DNA of 5,170 bases from an uncultured Frankineae bacterium (lineage in GTDB: Bacteria; Actinomycetota; Actinomycetes; Mycobacteriales; SCTD01). Made by a program: the position numbers and the translations under genes. Each line of letters opens with the position of its first letter. The stretch's first letter is position 1. The stretch covers positions 1 through 5,170 of the forward strand of contig CADCUE010000063.1 of the NCBI GenBank assembly GCA_902805805.1, given 5' to 3'. Shown here one piece after another: positions 1 to 5,170 of the stretch. The notes under the pieces were generated by a model. That model saw only the letters and a program-made list of their open reading frames with translations. It was not told the DNA's origin and made no database searches.

Positions 1-2599
1 CCTCGGCGAGCACCAGCCGGCCGGCGTCGATCGCCTCGGTGAGCAGCTCCTCGACCTGGCGCACGCGCCCGGCGACGCCCTCCACGTCAGGGTCGTCCTT
101 GAGCATCGTCAGGTGCTCGTCGCGCAGGGTGAACAGGCAGGACGGCTCGCACCCGACGATCGGTGAGCCCGGGTCCGGCGTGCGGGCCAGGCTCCGCACC
201 ATGGCGCGCGCCTTGTCGGCCGCCTCGTCGACCAGTCCCTTGGACAGCGCCGATCGGCCGCAGCACCCCGTGTCGGCCAGCTCGACGTCCCACCCGGCCG
301 ACTGCAGCAGGCCGATGGCCGCCCGTCCGATGTGCGGCTCGGTGAAGGACGTGAACGAGTCCGCGAGCCAGGTCACGGTGCCCTGCGGAGCGGGACCGGT
401 GCTGCGCCACCGGCGGTTGGCGTCGCGGCCGTGCGTGCGGAACCAGCGGACGAGGTTCTGCCGCTCGAACCGGGGGAGGCGCCGCTGCGCCGCGATCCCG
501 ACCGTCCGACCCGCGATCGCCCGCAGCACCGGGATGCGTCCCGGGACGTTGGACAGGGGCGCCGTTGCGGAGCCGAGCCGGTTGAGCGTGCGGATCGCCC
601 CGAAGACGCGGCTGCGCAGCGGAACGCCGTGCACGTCGTGGTAGTGCGACAGCGTCTCGCTCTTGAGCTTGGCCATGTCGACGCCGAGCGGGCACTCGGC
701 CTTGCACGCCTTGCACATCAGGCACAGGTCGAGGATCTCGTGCAGCCGCTCGTCTCCCAGGGCCGCCTTGGGGTCGGGCTCCGACAGCGCCTTGACCAGG
801 GCGTTGGCCCGTCCGCGGGTGGCGTGCTCCTCCATCTTCGTGGCGACGTACGACGGGCACATGGCCCCCGTCGTGCTCTTGCGGCACAGACCGATGTTCA
901 TGCAGCGGTCGGCGGACTCGCGCATGCCGCCGACCACGGAGAAGTCCAGCCGGGTGCGGAACGGGACAGCCGGCGGGAGCGCGGCGTCGCGCAGGTTGTC
1001 CGTCATGCTCGGCGCATCGACGATCTTGCCGGGGTTCAAGCGGTCGTCCGGGTCGAACAGCCGCTTCACCGACCGCATCGCCTCGTACAGCTCGTCGCCG
1101 AAGATCTCGCGGTTGAACTCGCTGCGGGCGAGCCCGTCGCCGTGCTCGCTGGAGTTGGCGCCGCCGAACTCGCGGACGAGGTCCTTGATCTGCACCGCGA
1201 CGGTGCGCATCCGCGCGACCTCGTCGGGCTTGCTGAGGTCGACGAAGGGGCGGATGTGCAGGCAGCCGACCGAGCAGTGGCCGTAGAAGCCTGCGGTCAT
1301 CGAGTGGGCGTCGAGGATCTCGGCGAAGCGCGCGGTGTACTCCGCCAGGCGCGCCGGCGGCACGGCGGTGTCCTCGACGAAGGCGAGCGGGCGGTTCGAG
1401 CCCTGGCTCGCCGCCATCAGCAGACCGAGGCTGGACTTGCGCACCTTGAGCAGGGCCCCGGCCTCGGCGGGGGTGACGGCCCGCAAGGTGGAGTAGCCGT
1501 GGCCGTTGCGCGACCACAGGTCGATCAGCGCGTCGAGCTGGCGCAGCACCTCGTCGGCGTCGTCGCCGGTGAACGAGACGAACAGCAGCGCCGCCGGGTC
1601 GCCGACGAGGCTGCGGCCGAGATCGGCGTACTCGATCTTCTGCCGGGACAGGTCGAGGATGGTCTTGTCCATCAGCTCGACCTGCGCCGGCTCGCAGGAC
1701 AGCGCGTCGGCCGTCGCCTCGATCGCCTTCTGCGTCGTCTCGAAGTGCCCGATGGCGTAGGCCGTGTGCTTCGGCTTCGGGACCAGGCCGACGACCGCCT
1801 CGGTCACCAGCGCGAGCGTGCCCTCCGAGCCGACGAGGAAGGTCGAGAGGTCGAACGGCGCGTCGTCGGCGAGCCGGTCCAGCCGGTAGCCGCCGGCGCG
1901 CCGCCAGAAGGGCGGGAAGCCCTGCTCGATCGCGCTCCGCGACTGGTCCACCAGCACGGGGAGGGTGCGGTACAGGCGACCCTCCAGCGTGTCGGCGGCG
2001 GCACGGCGGTGCCGCTCCTGCTCGTCGACCGGCTCGAGGAGGGCCCGCGAGCCGTCGGACAGCACGACGTCCAGCGCCTGGACGTGGTCGATGGTCATGC
2101 CGAAGCGGAGGGAGCCGCTGCCGGCGGAGTTGTTGCCGATCATCCCGCCCAGCGTGGCGCGGTTGCTGGTGGAGGTGTCCGGACCGAACATCAGCCCGAA
2201 GGGCGCCGCCGCCCGGTTGAGGTCGTCCTGCACCACGCCCGGCTGCACCCGAGCGGTGCGGGTCTCGGGGTCCAGCTCGAGGATCGCGTCCATGTGCCGG
2301 GAGAAGTCCAGGACGATGCCGTCGCCGACCGTCTGGCCGGCGAGCGACGTGCCGGCTCCGCGGGCGGTCACCGCAACGCCGAACTCCCGGGCCACCCGCA
2401 CGGTGGCCGCCACGTCGTCGGCGTCGCGCGGGAAGACGACGCCGACCGGCATGATCGCGTACATGCTCGCGTCGCGCGAGAACAGGTGGCGGCTGTAGTC
2501 GTCGAACTGCACCTCGCCCCGGAGCTCGGCCCGCAGGCGCGCCTCCAGGTCCGGCGCCGTGCCGTCGGCGGCAGCTGCGCGCTCGGCAACCGCGGTCAT
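1..2599 (-). CDS. FAD-binding and (Fe-S)-binding 2-hydroxyacid dehydrogenase (GlcD-GlcF-type fusion), C-terminus cut by window edge
   Basis: 866 codons are visible; full-length relatives are roughly 950-1020 residues, so about the last 100 residues lie outside. The N-terminal half is a VAO/PCMH-fold flavin domain: RGAGTSLAGQ at 80-89 and GGMIGNNSAG at 151-160 bind FAD. The FAD-oxidase C domain follows, with GHCSVGCLHIRP (440-451) and EHGDG (485-489). H441, H448 and E485 match the metal ligands of D-2-hydroxyglutarate dehydrogenase in order and approximate spacing, and H486 the catalytic His. A ferredoxin-like region has C566-x5-C572-x8-C581-P and C626-x2-C629-x2-C632-x3-C636-P. A cysteine-rich CCG domain follows (C779-C780-G, then GCEPSC at 816-821); the expected second CCG domain is cut off. 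The family oxidises glycolate, D-lactate or D-2-hydroxyglutarate and passes electrons through Fe-S centres, probably to the respiratory chain. The aminotransferase upstream favours glycolate, but the substrate is inferred. The ATG at 2599 has a good Shine-Dalgarno site. E. coli YdiJ is a member of this fusion family. Confidence 0.92.
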   Translation of the reverse strand, partial: MTAVAERAAAADGTAPDLEARLRAELRGEVQFDDYSRHLFSRDASMYAIMPVGVVFPRDADDVAATVRVAREFGVAVTARGAGTSLAGQTVGDGIVLDFSRHMDAILELDPETRTARVQPGVVQDDLNRAAAPFGLMFGPDTSTSNRATLGGMIGNNSAGSGSLRFGMTIDHVQALDVVLSDGSRALLEPVDEQERHRRAAADTLEGRLYRTLPVLVDQSRSAIEQGFPPFWRRAGGYRLDRLADDAPFDLSTFLVGSEGTLALVTEAVVGLVPKPKHTAYAIGHFETTQKAIEATADALSCEPAQVELMDKTILDLSRQKIEYADLGRSLVGDPAALLFVSFTGDDADEVLRQLDALIDLWSRNGHGYSTLRAVTPAEAGALLKVRKSSLGLLMAASQGSNRPLAFVEDTAVPPARLAEYTARFAEILDAHSMTAGFYGHCSVGCLHIRPFVDLSKPDEVARMRTVAVQIKDLVREFGGANSSEHGDGLARSEFNREIFGDELYEAMRSVKRLFDPDDRLNPGKIVDAPSMTDNLRDAALPPAVPFRTRLDFSVVGGMRESADRCMNIGLCRKSTTGAMCPSYVATKMEEHATRGRANALVKALSEPDPKAALGDERLHEILDLCLMCKACKAECPLGVDMAKLKSETLSHYHDVHGVPLRSRVFGAIRTLNRLGSATAPLSNVPGRIPVLRAIAGRTVGIAAQRRLPRFERQNLVRWFRTHGRDANRRWRSTGPAPQGTVTWLADSFTSFTEPHIGRAAIGLLQSAGWDVELADTGCCGRSALSKGLVDEAADKARAMVRSLARTPDPGSPIVGCEPSCLFTLRDEHLTMLKDDPDVEGVAGRVRQVEELLTEAIDAGRLVLAE

Positions 2600-2605
2600 C
2601 GCGAG

Positions 2606-2612
2606 TCCTCTC
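2606..2612 (-). promoter_or_regulatory. Ribosome binding site of the FAD/Fe-S dehydrogenase
   Basis: Read on the minus strand the site is GAGAGGA, six bases before the ATG at 2599-2597. It lies inside the 34-base gap after the aminotransferase stop. It supports this start and separate translation initiation within one transcript. No terminator or promoter is visible in the gap. Confidence 0.75.
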
Positions 2613-2633
2613 GGGAGCGGGGCGGGCGCAGGG

Positions 2634-3788
2634 TCAGGGCTGGCGGAGCAGGTCGAGCGCGGCGTCGACGCCGCTTCCCTTGACGGGGACACCGGCGAGG
2701 TGCAGGCCCATCTGCACGCCGGCCAGGGTCCCGGCCAGGGTGAGGTCGTTGAAGTCGCCGAGGTGCCCGATGCGGAACACCTTGCCGGCCAGCTTGGTCA
2801 GCCCCGCGCCGAGCGACATGTCGTACCGCTCCAGGATGATGCGGCGCAGCTCGTCGGCGTCGTGACCCTCGGGCATGAGGATCGCGGTGAGCGAGCCGGA
2901 GTACTCCCGCTCGTCCAGGCACAGCAGCTCCAGGCCCCACTCCCGCACCGCGGCGCGGGTGGCGGCGGCGTGCCGCTGGTGCCTCGCGAAGACGTTCTCG
3001 AGCCCCTCGGCGTCGAGCATGTCCAGCGCGACCTCCAGGCCGTACAGCAGGTTCGTGCCCGGGGTGTAGGGCCAGAAGCCGTTCTCGTTCGCCGTGAGGA
3101 TGGGCTCCCAGTCCCAGAACGACCGGCGCAGCCCGGCCTCCTTCGCGGCCGCGCGGGCCTTGCTGCTCACGGCGTTGAAGCTCAGACCCGGCGGGAGCAT
3201 CAGGCCCTTCTGCGAGCCCGCCACCGTGACGTCGACCCGCCACTCGTCGTGGCGGTAGTCGATCGACCCCAGCGAGGAGATGGTGTCGACGAGCAGCAGG
3301 GCCGGGTGGTCGGCCGCGTCCATCGCGGCCCGGACCTCCCCGACCCGGCTCGTGACGCCGGTCGAGGTCTCGTTGTGGACCACGCACACGGCCTGAATGG
3401 CGCGACCGGTGTCGGCCGTGAGCCGCTCCTGCACGACGGCCGGGTCGACACCGTGCCGCCAGTCGCCCGGAACGACCTCCACGTCGAGGCCGAGGGAGCG
3501 GGCCATGTGCTCCCACAGCACGGCGAAGTGCCCGGTCTCGAAGAACAGCACCTGATCGCCGGGGCTGAGGGTGTTGACGAGGGCGGCTTCCCACGCACCC
3601 GTCCCGGAGGCCGGGTAGATCACGACGGGGTCGGTGGTGCCGAACACCGGCTTGACCTTCTCGAGCACCCGGCGTCCCAGCGCCTGGAACTCCGGCCCCC
3701 GGTGGTCGATCGTCGGCAGCGAGATCGCCCGGAGGACCTCGTCGGGGACGTTGGTGGGTCCGGGGATCTGCAGGAAGTGTCGACCCAT
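2634..3788 (-). CDS. Serine/alanine-glyoxylate aminotransferase family protein (class V, PLP-dependent)
   Basis: A complete 384-residue protein, the usual length for the family. The N-terminal PGPTNVP (9-15) is the family signature, SGTG at 61-64 is the likely PLP-phosphate loop, and HNETSTGV (138-145) is typical. D168 in LLLVDTISS should contact the PLP ring nitrogen, K194 in GSQKGLMLPPG forms the Schiff base, and R339 in FRIGHLGD binds the substrate carboxylate. From memory, the sequence resembles methylotroph serine-glyoxylate aminotransferase (SgaA), including the DWE and F/W-PYTP stretches at 226-243. The expected reaction is glyoxylate plus L-serine (or L-alanine) to glycine plus hydroxypyruvate (or pyruvate), in the cytoplasm. 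Ureidoglycine-glyoxylate aminotransferase of purine breakdown belongs to the same fold family and is the main alternative; no ureide gene is visible here. It is the first gene of an operon with the dehydrogenase. The ATG at 3788 follows a strong Shine-Dalgarno site. Confidence 0.94.
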   Translation of the reverse strand: MGRHFLQIPGPTNVPDEVLRAISLPTIDHRGPEFQALGRRVLEKVKPVFGTTDPVVIYPASGTGAWEAALVNTLSPGDQVLFFETGHFAVLWEHMARSLGLDVEVVPGDWRHGVDPAVVQERLTADTGRAIQAVCVVHNETSTGVTSRVGEVRAAMDAADHPALLLVDTISSLGSIDYRHDEWRVDVTVAGSQKGLMLPPGLSFNAVSSKARAAAKEAGLRRSFWDWEPILTANENGFWPYTPGTNLLYGLEVALDMLDAEGLENVFARHQRHAAATRAAVREWGLELLCLDEREYSGSLTAILMPEGHDADELRRIILERYDMSLGAGLTKLAGKVFRIGHLGDFNDLTLAGTLAGVQMGLHLAGVPVKGSGVDAALDLLRQP

Positions 3789-3795
3789 GGAGCAG

Positions 3796-3804
3796 CCTCT
3801 CCTC
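3796..3804 (-). promoter_or_regulatory. Ribosome binding site of the aminotransferase
   Basis: On the minus strand the site reads GAGGAGAGG, ending seven bases before the ATG at 3788-3786. This fixes the start, which also coincides with the conserved family N-terminus (PGPT at residues 9-12). Confidence 0.8.
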
Positions 3805-3850
3805 GGCGGAGTGCGTCGCGCCCCGTGCTTGTCCGGAGAGCGGAACGGCG

Positions 3851-3867
3851 GTGTCGCTGGGCGACAC
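3851..3867. promoter_or_regulatory. Operator 1: palindrome probably bound by the divergent IclR regulator
   Basis: GTGTCGC-tgg-GCGACAC is a perfect 7-bp inverted repeat around a 3-bp centre (centre at 3859). It overlaps the predicted -10 box of the aminotransferase operon and its probable start point, the position expected for a repressor. Its inner part, TGTCGC-N3-GCGACA, matches operator 2 at 3956-3970. IclR-family dimers and tetramers typically bind short palindromes in the intergenic region beside their own gene. The palindrome is seen directly; the identity of the bound protein is inferred. Confidence 0.65.
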
Positions 3868-3893
3868 TAGGTGACCGGTCGTCGGGGCGTCCA
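3864..3893 (-). promoter_or_regulatory. Predicted promoter of the aminotransferase-dehydrogenase operon
   Basis: On the minus strand a -35-like TGGACG (3893-3888, four of six matches to TTGACA) is separated by 18 bp from a -10-like TAGTGT (3869-3864, fitting the actinobacterial TAnnnT form). Transcription would begin near 3857 and give a leader of roughly 70 bases. Operator 1 covers the -10 box and start site. The call rests on motif resemblance only. Confidence 0.45.
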
Positions 3894-3949
3894 CCGCCGC
3901 CGGCCGTGCTCGGCGCTGTGCTCGTCCGGCCGACTCGAGCCTGCGCCGC

Positions 3950-3955
3950 TACGCT
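3950..3955 (+). promoter_or_regulatory. Possible -10 box of the IclR regulator gene
   Basis: TACGCT fits the TAnnnT -10 form and lies directly upstream of operator 2. Transcription would begin around 3961-3963, inside the palindrome, leaving a leader of only about 22-24 bases that still holds the ribosome binding site. No convincing -35 element is seen at 16-18 bp upstream, so the call is weak alone. The match in layout with operator 1 adds some support. Confidence 0.3.
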
Positions 3956-3970
3956 TCTCGCCTGGCGAGA
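3956..3970. promoter_or_regulatory. Operator 2: second copy of the palindrome, at the regulator's own promoter
   Basis: TCTCGC-ctg-GCGAGA is a perfect inverted repeat; counting one base further in on each side, the arms are 7 bp around a single T at 3963. It shares T(G/C)TCGC-N3-GCGA(C/G)A with operator 1, centre to centre 104 bp away. It sits between the likely -10 box and the ribosome binding site of the IclR gene, a position suited to autorepression. A transcript hairpin is less likely, because transcription from the predicted -10 would start inside the repeat. Confidence 0.6.
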
Positions 3971-3974
3971 TCTC

Positions 3975-3981
3975 GGGGGAG
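3975..3981 (+). promoter_or_regulatory. Ribosome binding site of the IclR regulator
   Basis: GGGGGAG ends three bases before the ATG at 3985; its G-run core lies five to nine bases before it. It supports this start over the in-frame GTG at 3871, which has no comparable site. Confidence 0.6.
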
Positions 3982-3984
3982 CGC

Positions 3985-4770
3985 ATGCAGAGCCAGCAGA
4001 GCGCCGCGCCGGTCGCCCGGCCGGCTGGCGGGTCGCCGGACGGCATCCAGTCCCTGGTGCGGGCCATGACGACGCTGGAGACCATCGCCGCCTCCGGCGG
4101 TGTCCTCGGCGTGTCCCAGATCGCGGCGCGCTCGGGACTGAGCGTGCCGACGGTCCACCGCATCGTCCGCACGCTGGTCGACCTCGGCTACCTGCGACAG
4201 GAGCCGTCGCGGCTGTACGCCCTCGGGCCCCGCCTCCTGCTGCTGGCCGACAGCTCCTCGGCGATGCTGCGGACCACGGCCCAGCCCCACCTCACCCGGC
4301 TGGTGGACGAGCTCGGCGAGACCGCCAACCTGGCCGTGCTGGACGGCTCCCAGGTCGCGTACGTCGCCCAGGTCCCGTCGCGCCATGCCATGCGCATGTT
4401 CACCGAGGTCGGCAAGCGCGTCCTGCCGCACTGCACCGCAGTGGGGAAGGCCCTGCTGCTCGACATGCCCGCCGACGAGGTGCGGCTCCTGCTCAAGCGC
4501 AACGGGATGCCCCGTCGCACGGACGTCACGATCACCGACGCCGAGGTGTACGTGGAGCAGCTGGCGTCGGCCGCCCGCGACGGGTACACGCTCGACGACG
4601 GCGAGCAGGAGGTCGGGGTCCGCTGCGTGGCGGTCCCCGTCCGCGGGGCGCCGGTCCGGCTGGCCCTGTCGATCTCCGGGCCGGCGCCCCGCATGACCGC
4701 CGAGCTCGTCTCGCGGGCCGCCCCCGTGCTCAAGGAGGTCGCGGCCGCCTTCTCGGCCGACCTGGTGTGA
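3985..4770 (+). CDS. IclR-family transcriptional regulator
   Basis: A 261-residue protein, the normal length for the family. The N-terminal winged helix-turn-helix covers about residues 20-85: GVSQIAARSGLSVPTVHRIV (42-61) is the helix-turn-helix, and LVDLGYLRQ with RLYALG (76-81) forms the wing. The effector-binding domain covers about 95-258, with PHCTAVGKALL (148-158), EQEVGVRCVAVPV (207-219) and SISGPAPRM (229-237), all characteristic positions of the fold. Such proteins bind a small metabolite, often a carboxylate, and repress or activate neighbouring catabolic genes. Divergent placement and the two matching palindromes in the shared promoter region suggest control of the aminotransferase-dehydrogenase operon and of itself. 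Glyoxylate, glycolate or another 2-hydroxy/2-oxo acid is a reasonable guess for the ligand; the sequence does not show it. An upstream in-frame GTG at 3871 would add 38 unconserved residues and run through operator 2, so it was not used. Confidence 0.93.
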   Translation: MQSQQSAAPVARPAGGSPDGIQSLVRAMTTLETIAASGGVLGVSQIAARSGLSVPTVHRIVRTLVDLGYLRQEPSRLYALGPRLLLLADSSSAMLRTTAQPHLTRLVDELGETANLAVLDGSQVAYVAQVPSRHAMRMFTEVGKRVLPHCTAVGKALLLDMPADEVRLLLKRNGMPRRTDVTITDAEVYVEQLASAARDGYTLDDGEQEVGVRCVAVPVRGAPVRLALSISGPAPRMTAELVSRAAPVLKEVAAAFSADLV

Positions 4771-4772
4771 GC

Positions 4773-4800
4773 GCCCGGCCCCCGTCCGGGTGTTGCCGGG
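4773..4800 (+). terminator. Weak inverted repeat just after the regulator; possible terminator
   Basis: Three bases after the regulator's stop, CCCGG (4774-4778) can pair with CCGGG (4786-4790), extended by a G-T pair. Alternatively CCCGGC (4774-4779) can pair with GCCGGG (4795-4800). No T-run follows, so intrinsic termination is doubtful. If the downstream membrane gene starts at 4767, this stretch is coding instead. Confidence 0.2.
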
Positions 4801-4840
4801 AGTGGCGGGCCGCCGCAGACTGGTGTCAGCGGCCGCAGCA

Positions 4841-4864
4841 GCAGGAGGCCGCGCAGGAGGCCGC
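4841..4864 (+). repeat. Perfect 12-bp tandem duplication carrying two AGGAGG sites
   Basis: GCAGGAGGCCGC occurs twice with no gap. Each copy contains AGGAGG (4843-4848 and 4855-4860). The second copy is spaced five bases before GTG 4866 and makes an ideal ribosome binding site. In the frame of the downstream gene, the duplication reads Gln-Glu-Ala-Ala twice if translation begins further upstream. Only the repeat itself is certain. Confidence 0.7.
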
Positions 4865-4865
4865 C

Positions 4866-5170
4866 GTGGGGAAGGTCGCGCTGCTGGTCCCGGGCCTGCT
4901 GCTGCTGCTGATGGTGCTGCTCGGGCGGCTCGAGCGGTGGCTGGACGACGCCGACCCCGACGTCGAGCCCCGCCCCGTGCGGCACCGGCGCAGGGCTGCG
5001 CGAGCCGCCCGGTCGTCGGTGGCGCCCGACGTCCGACCGGCTGCGACGAACGGCCGCCGCAGGCTGGGTGCCCCTCGTCGGCGCGCCGGCGGCTCGGCCG
5101 CCGGCGCCGAGGCCGTGCGCGTCGCCGGTCCCCGCCTGGCACGCAGGCGGCCGCGGACCGACCGGCGCTA
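4866..5170 (+). CDS. Small hypothetical protein with one N-terminal membrane segment, cut by the right edge
   Basis: Not recognised as any family. From GTG 4866 the frame stays open for 101 codons and leaves the window in an unfinished codon beginning TA, so the stop may be the next base. Residues 4-20 (VALLVPGLLLLLMVLLG) form one hydrophobic helix after a single Lys, followed by RLERWLDD and a long Arg/Ala/Pro-rich basic tail. This looks like a single-pass membrane protein with a short N-terminus. About nine in ten third positions are G or C, as in the neighbouring genes. AGGAGG lies five bases upstream. The same frame is open back to GTG 4767, which overlaps the regulator's stop codon by four bases (GTGA). 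That start would add 33 residues including three cysteines, and shows similar third-position bias, so the start is uncertain. It is probably co-transcribed with the regulator. Three AGG codons and the very basic tail mean a chance frame cannot be excluded. Confidence 0.5.
   Translation, partial: MGKVALLVPGLLLLLMVLLGRLERWLDDADPDVEPRPVRHRRRAARAARSSVAPDVRPAATNGRRRLGAPRRRAGGSAAGAEAVRVAGPRLARRRPRTDRR

Noticed and set aside
2600..2633. A possible promoter or terminator between the aminotransferase and the dehydrogenase
   Set aside because: The gap is only 34 bases and is mostly ribosome binding site; no -10 form or stem with T-run was found.
332..2683. A 783-codon open frame on the plus strand opposite the FAD/Fe-S dehydrogenase
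   Set aside because: It mirrors the codon structure of the minus-strand gene. GC-rich genes often leave one antisense frame open. Its translation is low-complexity Arg/Ala/Gly/Val with no domain, and the minus strand encodes a clear enzyme with all motifs.
2596..3894. A 432-codon minus-strand frame overlapping the aminotransferase
   Set aside because: It is an out-of-frame shadow giving Arg/Pro/Gly-rich sequence, while the 384-codon frame has the complete catalytic motifs and a good ribosome binding site.
3871..3984. Earlier GTG start adding 38 residues to the IclR regulator
   Set aside because: No ribosome binding site precedes it, the added residues are unconserved and Arg/Ser/Pro-rich, third-position GC is lower than in the gene body, and it would put the possible promoter and operator 2 inside the coding region.
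4896..4910. Five CTG codons in a row as a possible microsatellite
   Set aside because: They encode the leucine core of a predicted membrane helix with the genome's preferred Leu codon; no unusual repeat needs to be invoked.
3949..5142. A 397-codon minus-strand frame opposite the regulator and the region after it
   Set aside because: The translation is an Arg/Pro/Ala-rich shadow with no recognisable domain, and the IclR frame on the plus strand explains the codon bias.
1..5170. CRISPR array, tRNA/rRNA genes, insertion sequence ends, attachment sites, toxin-antitoxin or defence genes
   Set aside because: No regularly spaced repeats, RNA signatures, transposase motifs or small gene pairs of that kind were seen. 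The window reads as an ordinary metabolic operon with its regulator.

Overview
The window is about 5.2 kb of very GC-rich DNA. Third codon positions are almost all G or C, GTG starts and purine-rich Shine-Dalgarno sites occur, and no foreign-looking segment is visible. This fits an actinomycete (Actinomycetota) chromosome. The genus cannot be read from the sequence. No RNA genes, insertion sequences, CRISPR arrays or prophage genes were seen.

Layout: on the minus strand, a two-gene operon reads leftward from about 3860 and off the left edge. Its first gene (2634-3788) encodes a class V PLP aminotransferase of the serine/alanine-glyoxylate type. After a 34-nt gap comes a large flavin and iron-sulfur 2-hydroxyacid dehydrogenase (1-2599), a GlcD-GlcF-type fusion with its C-terminal end outside the window. 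Diverging from them is an IclR-family regulator (3985-4770, plus strand). It is followed by a small, probably membrane-anchored protein of unknown function (from 4866, or possibly from 4767), which runs off the right edge.

Proposed working: the dehydrogenase would oxidise glycolate (or D-lactate or D-2-hydroxyglutarate) to the 2-oxoacid, and the aminotransferase would convert glyoxylate to glycine using serine or alanine. Together they resemble a bacterial glycolate/glyoxylate salvage module. The IclR protein probably controls both directions. The 196-bp divergent intergenic region holds two perfect palindromes that share one pattern, T(G/C)TCGC-N3-GCGA(C/G)A. One overlaps the -10 box and likely start site of the catabolic operon; the other sits immediately downstream of the likely -10 box of the regulator gene. 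Their centres are 104 bp apart, close to a whole number of helical turns.

The enzymes and regulator belong to known families. The paired operator motif and the unknown membrane gene behind the regulator are the parts most worth following up.
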